DNA of 64,000 nt from positions 66,173,251-66,237,250 of the forward strand of contig OX123188.2 of assembly GCA_944739405.2 (NCBI GenBank), written 5' to 3'. The stretch comes from Euclidia mi. Taxonomy: Eukaryota > Arthropoda > Insecta > Lepidoptera > Erebidae. Below, piece by piece: positions 59,858-64,000 of the stretch (position 1 is its first letter; every line of letters begins with the position of its first letter). The translations under genes and the position numbers were made by a program. The notes under the pieces were generated by a model, which saw nothing but the letters and a program-made list of their open reading frames with translations, was not told the origin of the DNA and ran no database searches.

Positions 59858-62800
59858 ATACATACATACATACATAGACTCACGCCTGTTTCCCGGAGGG
59901 GTAGGCAGAGACTACGGAACGCCATTTGCAACGATCCTGACATACCTCACTTGCTTCACTCACTCCCATCAAGTTTCTCATGCATGCTCTTCTGTTAAGG
60001 GTACTTCTGACTTGTCCTTTTTTCAGGATGTCTCCAATCTGGTCAGAGAACGTTCTCCTAGGTCTTCCCCTTTGTCCTGTCCCATTCACACTAGCCTGAT
60101 ATATCTTCTTTGTCAGTCTATCGTCATCCATCCTCTCCATATGCCCAAACCATCTTAACATGCCTTTCTCAATGCTTGTCACTACATCTTCTTTTACCCC
60201 ACACCACTCTCGTATCACACAATTCTTTACTCTGTCGGTCAAAGACACACCACACATACTTCTCAGTGCTCTCATTTCTACAGCATTTATTCTACTTACG
60301 TATGTACAGCCAAACGTGCCTTTTTGGACACGTTTTGACTGTTCATAAACGCCTTCAGAGCTCCATTCACACATTTACCTGCATTAACTCTCCTTTCAAT
60401 ATCTTCTTCATTCTTACCATCTCTTGTAAACAACGTACCTAAGTAAACAAACTCATTCACTTGTTCCACTCGCTGTCCATCGATCAAAACATTACAAGCC
60501 GTAACGCATTCCTCCTTTTCAAAAACCATAACTTTCGTTTTACTTACATTCACTTTCATTCCTTTCCTCTCTAACGCACCATGCATGATTGCTACCATCT
60601 CCTGCAACTCCTCCGCTGAAGATGCAAGTATTACCTGATCATTAGCATAAAGGAGGCATTTGACGAGTAACCCATTCATCCTTAATCCGCAGTCACTATG
60701 TTTTAAATCTTGCAAACAACTGTCCATGAAGAGGTTAAACAGCCACGGCGACGCTACACATCCCTGTCTAACACCTTTATCGATGGTAAACCAGTCAGTG
60801 TATGCCCCGTTTATCCTCACACAAGCTCTAGAATCCTCATAAAGGGATTTCAGAGCTCGAATGAGGCTGCTGTCCACCCCATTCATTGACAGCACCGACC
60901 ACATTTCATTCCTCACCACTTTATCGTAAGCCTTTTCCAAATCCACGAATGCGCAGTAGACCTTTTGACCTTTGGCCAAAAATTTTCCGGCTATGCTTCG
61001 CAAGGAAAAAACCTGATCCGTGCATCCCATACCCTTTCGGAATCCCGCTTGTAGATCCCATATTTTCTTGTCGGTTACTTCCATAACTCTTTCAATAAGT
61101 ACCTTTGCATACAATTTGCCAACAATGCTGAGAAGGCTAATGCCTCTATAGTTTTTGCAGTCTTGTTGCGAGCCTTTTCCTTTATAAAGAGGCACAACTA
61201 CAGCTGTGGTCCAGTCATTAGGTACTCGGCCGGTGTTCCAACACAAGTTATATAACCGCTGCAACTGACCAACTATGATGCCCTGTCCAGCCTTCAGCAT
61301 TTCGACTGTAATCCTATCATATCCTGCAGCCTTACCTACTTTCATACTTCCCAGTGCCTTCACGATCTCATCCACGCCAATAACGCTTTCATCATTGCTA
61401 TCATTACAATTCACTTCAGCTATCGGTGTCTCTATCTCCGTTCTTTCGAATAAACTTTCAAAATACTCTTTCCATCTCTTCAGCACGCACAATTCACCAT
61501 TTACTATACTTCCATTCTCGTCTCTGATGGATGTGTGTTCTGAAGATTGAGTTCTTCCTCGAACTGCACGAACGGATTTCCAGAAAAACTTAATGTTCCT
61601 CTGGAAATCGTCAGATAATCTGCTATCAAACTCATCTTTCTTTTCCTCTATTTTCCTTTTAACCATTTCTTTCACTATTCTTTTTGACCTAACAAACTCC
61701 TTTTTTGCTTCATCTATGTCTACACTCGTTGCTTTTCCCATTCTTTCATTTGCTCTGGTAGCCAACCAATCTGACCAAGCTTTCTTCTTCTCTGACACTG
61801 CTGATTGTACATCCTTATCCCACCATGTATTCTTAACCTTTCGTATTTTCCTTCTCTTGATCATACCACATACTTCGGACGCTACACATACTACCTCTTC
61901 TTTAAAGGCCTGCCATAATTCTTCCATATCATTTATGCCATCGAATCTCTCAAATCTTGCTATCAATCTTCGTTTATGCTCATCTTTCACATCTTTCTCT
62001 TGTAGATTTTCTACTTTTATTCTTTCCAAAACCCTATTTTCATTACGCTTTCGGTGTCGCCATCCTTTAAAGAGCCCACTTATCCGGCTCAACACCAAGA
62101 AGTGGTCTGTGTGGATGCCGATCCCTCGATATACTCTTGTATCCAACACATTCTTTCTCAATCGTTCATCTACTATCACAAAATCAATCATACTTCTTCT
62201 AACATTTTTCGCCTCTCGCGTATACATATGTATCCTTTTATGATCAAACATGGTGTTTGTCACACAAAGGCTCCACTCCAAACTAATCTCAAGCAGTGCT
62301 TTTCCATTTTCGTTCACACTCTCATCACCAAATGCACCTAACACCCTTTCAAATCCATCTCGCTTTACTCCCACCCATCCATTGAAATCCCCTAACAAGA
62401 TCAATCTTTCATTATCCTTGCAGTTCCTCAAAATCTCTCTTAAACTCTCCCAAAACTCCTGCCTTTCGTCTTGCTCATGTTGTGACATACCCGTAACTAT
62501 ATTGACCGGGGCGTACACCCCCACAATAAAGAGACGAGTAAGTCTTACTTTCATTCTCATCCACAGTAGCCTAGCATTTACACATTCAAACTCTTTTACG
62601 CACTCATTCATTCGCGCAGACAGTACTACACCAACTCCCTTACAGGCTCTGGTGGTACTATCTACCCCAGACCAATACACCGTATATGCACCATGCTTGG
62701 TGGTGTCACACCCTTTTCTTTTTGTTTCATTCACACAAAGAACATCAATCTTTCTATCATCCATCATCTGACATACTTCATCCAATTTGCCGTTCATTCC

Positions 62801-63203
62801 TCCACCAACATTCAATGTTGCAAACCTGCTTTCCGTAGGCCGCTTTTCGCCCTCGCGGGAAACGAGACGTGACGGGTTGCGAACCGCGTCGCCGCCGTAT
62901 GGAGAAGAATAAGTTTTTGTTCCCATAGCGTTCCCACGAGATTTAGGGATCTAGACGGTCCATCCCCGCAGAGCCCTTTACGGGGGTAAGGCGGAATATC
63001 AGCTGTGCCCTGTGACCACCAACACAGGCACCCTCCGTTTACGATCAGCTTGCCCTCTGGCCACGAATCCCTCGGCACGGGTCGGTTCACACCTTAGATC
63101 GGGGTTTTGTTTCGGGTATGCTCCCTGAAAGTTGGTTTAAATTCGGAGTTTTCCTTCTCCTAGACAGGTTGCCAACCAAGGCTAACGAGGCCCATCTCCC
63201 CGA
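59858..63203 (-). mobile_element. Full-length RTE-type LINE with exact 13 bp target duplication
   Basis: TGGAACAAATTAC occurs at 59845-59857 and at 63204-63216, directly flanking the element. The minus-strand element has a 5' leader of about 280 bases, a long ORF, and a (TATG)n tail (ATACATACATACATAC on the + strand at about 59857-59875). About 3.35 kb is the normal full length of RTE LINEs. The exact duplication indicates an ordinary target-primed insertion without 5' truncation. It lies antisense to sfl. Confidence 0.92.
59880..62926 (-). pseudogene. RTE endonuclease-reverse transcriptase with YAND active site and a frameshift
   Basis: The frame from 62926 to 60296 (876 codons) has an exonuclease-endonuclease-phosphatase domain (DVLCVNETKRKG, LILLGDFNGWVG, SMIDFVIVDE, HTDHFLVLSR). 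The RT follows (NYRGISLLSIVGKLYAKVL, CAFVDLEKAYDKVVRNEMW, GVRQGCVASPWLFNLFMDS). The catalytic box reads LLYANDQVIL: the first Asp of the usual YADD is Asn. Near 60300 the frame is lost where the family has a further segment, probably a deletion of some 70 bases. The C-terminus then continues in another frame (60374-59880: MLRWFGHMERMDDDRLTKKI, QRGRPRRTFSDQIGDILKKG). Two independent lesions make it inactive. A minus-strand ORF at 62812-63090 overlaps the start and is probably leader. Confidence 0.9.
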
Positions 63204-64000
63204 TGGAACAAATTACCCGCGACGAATTTCACTTTTGCCTTCTATTTGCATAACTAAAAAGGTTTTCAGGAAAATACATTTAAAAAACAAGATACGTATC
63301 TGTGGTGCTCGGTTAATTATACTATTTACTTTATGCTTTGTACGTGTTTTTCATTTTGTCGACTTGTATTATATAACTTACCTATTTAAGTATGCTGTAC
63401 CTAACTGTTACAGAGACCACGTATATTTTAAGTGGCGTGACATGTAACATCTCATTAGTATAACGGCCGCGCTATGCCTAAATTAAAGTATTAAATTCAG
63501 TTCATTTAAGTTGAAATACCTACAACTCAGCGGTGAATTCCAGAGTAACTATTAATTACGTTCACGTAATTATTTATAATCACCGCACGACCTCGAACTG
63601 CTCTGTGAAATAAATAGTGGCAAAATGAAAAGTTTGGTTCGCAAGACATTCCTGCTGTAGTGCCAATTATGTTCGTTGTCCGAGCGCCCAATATAGCTGT
63701 GTAGTGCCCGTGTACCTTTCGCAAAATCAATAGCCATTAAAGTTTTAATAAAATTCAAGCATGTTATGTGGGGTTTTAGTAACGCATTTGCAGTATACGT
63801 TTCCGACTTGTAGCAACTTTGTTGTGCTACATCGGTAAACAGTAGTTTATGCCTTTGAAGGCAGTAATCGTGATCGAACGGCAGACGGCAGTAAACCGAC
63901 TGCAACATCGTACTGCAAATACCGGGGCTCTCGATCTTTATCCAATACGCTTTTTACTTCACAATGTTATTGTACCGTTTTATTTTCGTGATTTTTGCCT

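Larger units (their letters stand above)
58822..64000 (+). other. sfl intron, incomplete at window end
   Basis: It begins with donor GTAAGT. It contains the full-length RTE (59858-63203). 58830-59840 and 63220-64000 are AT-rich with no recognised feature, apart from a short inverted motif near 58935 and 59030 (CTCTAACGT / ACGTTAGAG). The next sfl exon must lie beyond 64000. Confidence 0.75.

Overview
This window is a piece of an insect nuclear genome, most likely a moth or butterfly (Lepidoptera). It is AT-rich non-coding DNA with short, GC-richer exons, canonical GT..AG introns, and repeat families that I recognise as typical of Lepidoptera. No bacterial operons, ribosome binding sites or CRISPR arrays are present. 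The organism call is an inference from exon similarity and repeat types, not from a marker gene.

The only host gene I can support runs along the + strand across almost the whole window. It is the orthologue of Drosophila sulfateless (sfl), the heparan sulfate N-deacetylase/N-sulfotransferase (NDST). Eight consecutive internal exons are visible at 1767-2019, 5159-5321, 9389-9595, 17786-17963, 20066-20311, 45127-45289, 46775-46957 and 58601-58821. Their phases join without conflict into about 538 codons. They cover most of the N-deacetylase half, including DIDD and HxxxH motifs, and the start of the sulfotransferase half with the PAPS-binding loop GPQKTGSTALY. The 5' exons lie before base 1 and the last exons lie after base 64000.

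The introns hold the rest of the content, mainly transposable elements. Intron 9596-17785 has a 5'-truncated LINE with one premature stop, a large palindrome, a MITE and a tRNA-derived SINE. The 24.8 kb intron 20312-45126 is a dense mosaic. It holds a tandem duplication, an exon-like 5' module, a fold-back element with a 13 x 120 bp array, an RTE fragment, a nearly complete R4/Dong-type LINE on the minus strand, a broken YqaJ-exonuclease gene, a Harbinger-like element containing a recent 610 bp retroposon, a 111 bp minisatellite, and a 1 kb element packed with a 13 bp motif. Intron 46958-58600 has a second exon-like 5' module, a SINE, an RTE fragment split by a MITE, a jockey-like fragment and a 478 bp MITE. 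After exon 58601-58821 lies a full-length RTE retrotransposon on the minus strand with an exact 13 bp target site duplication.

The elements share machinery. The SINE at about 48603-48865 and the RTE share their 3' tail, which suggests the RTE enzyme mobilises the SINE. The Harbinger-like, fold-back and MITE elements have no transposase here and would need one supplied from elsewhere. Every long reverse-transcriptase ORF carries at least one disabling lesion (stop, frameshift or active-site change), so none of these copies looks autonomous today.
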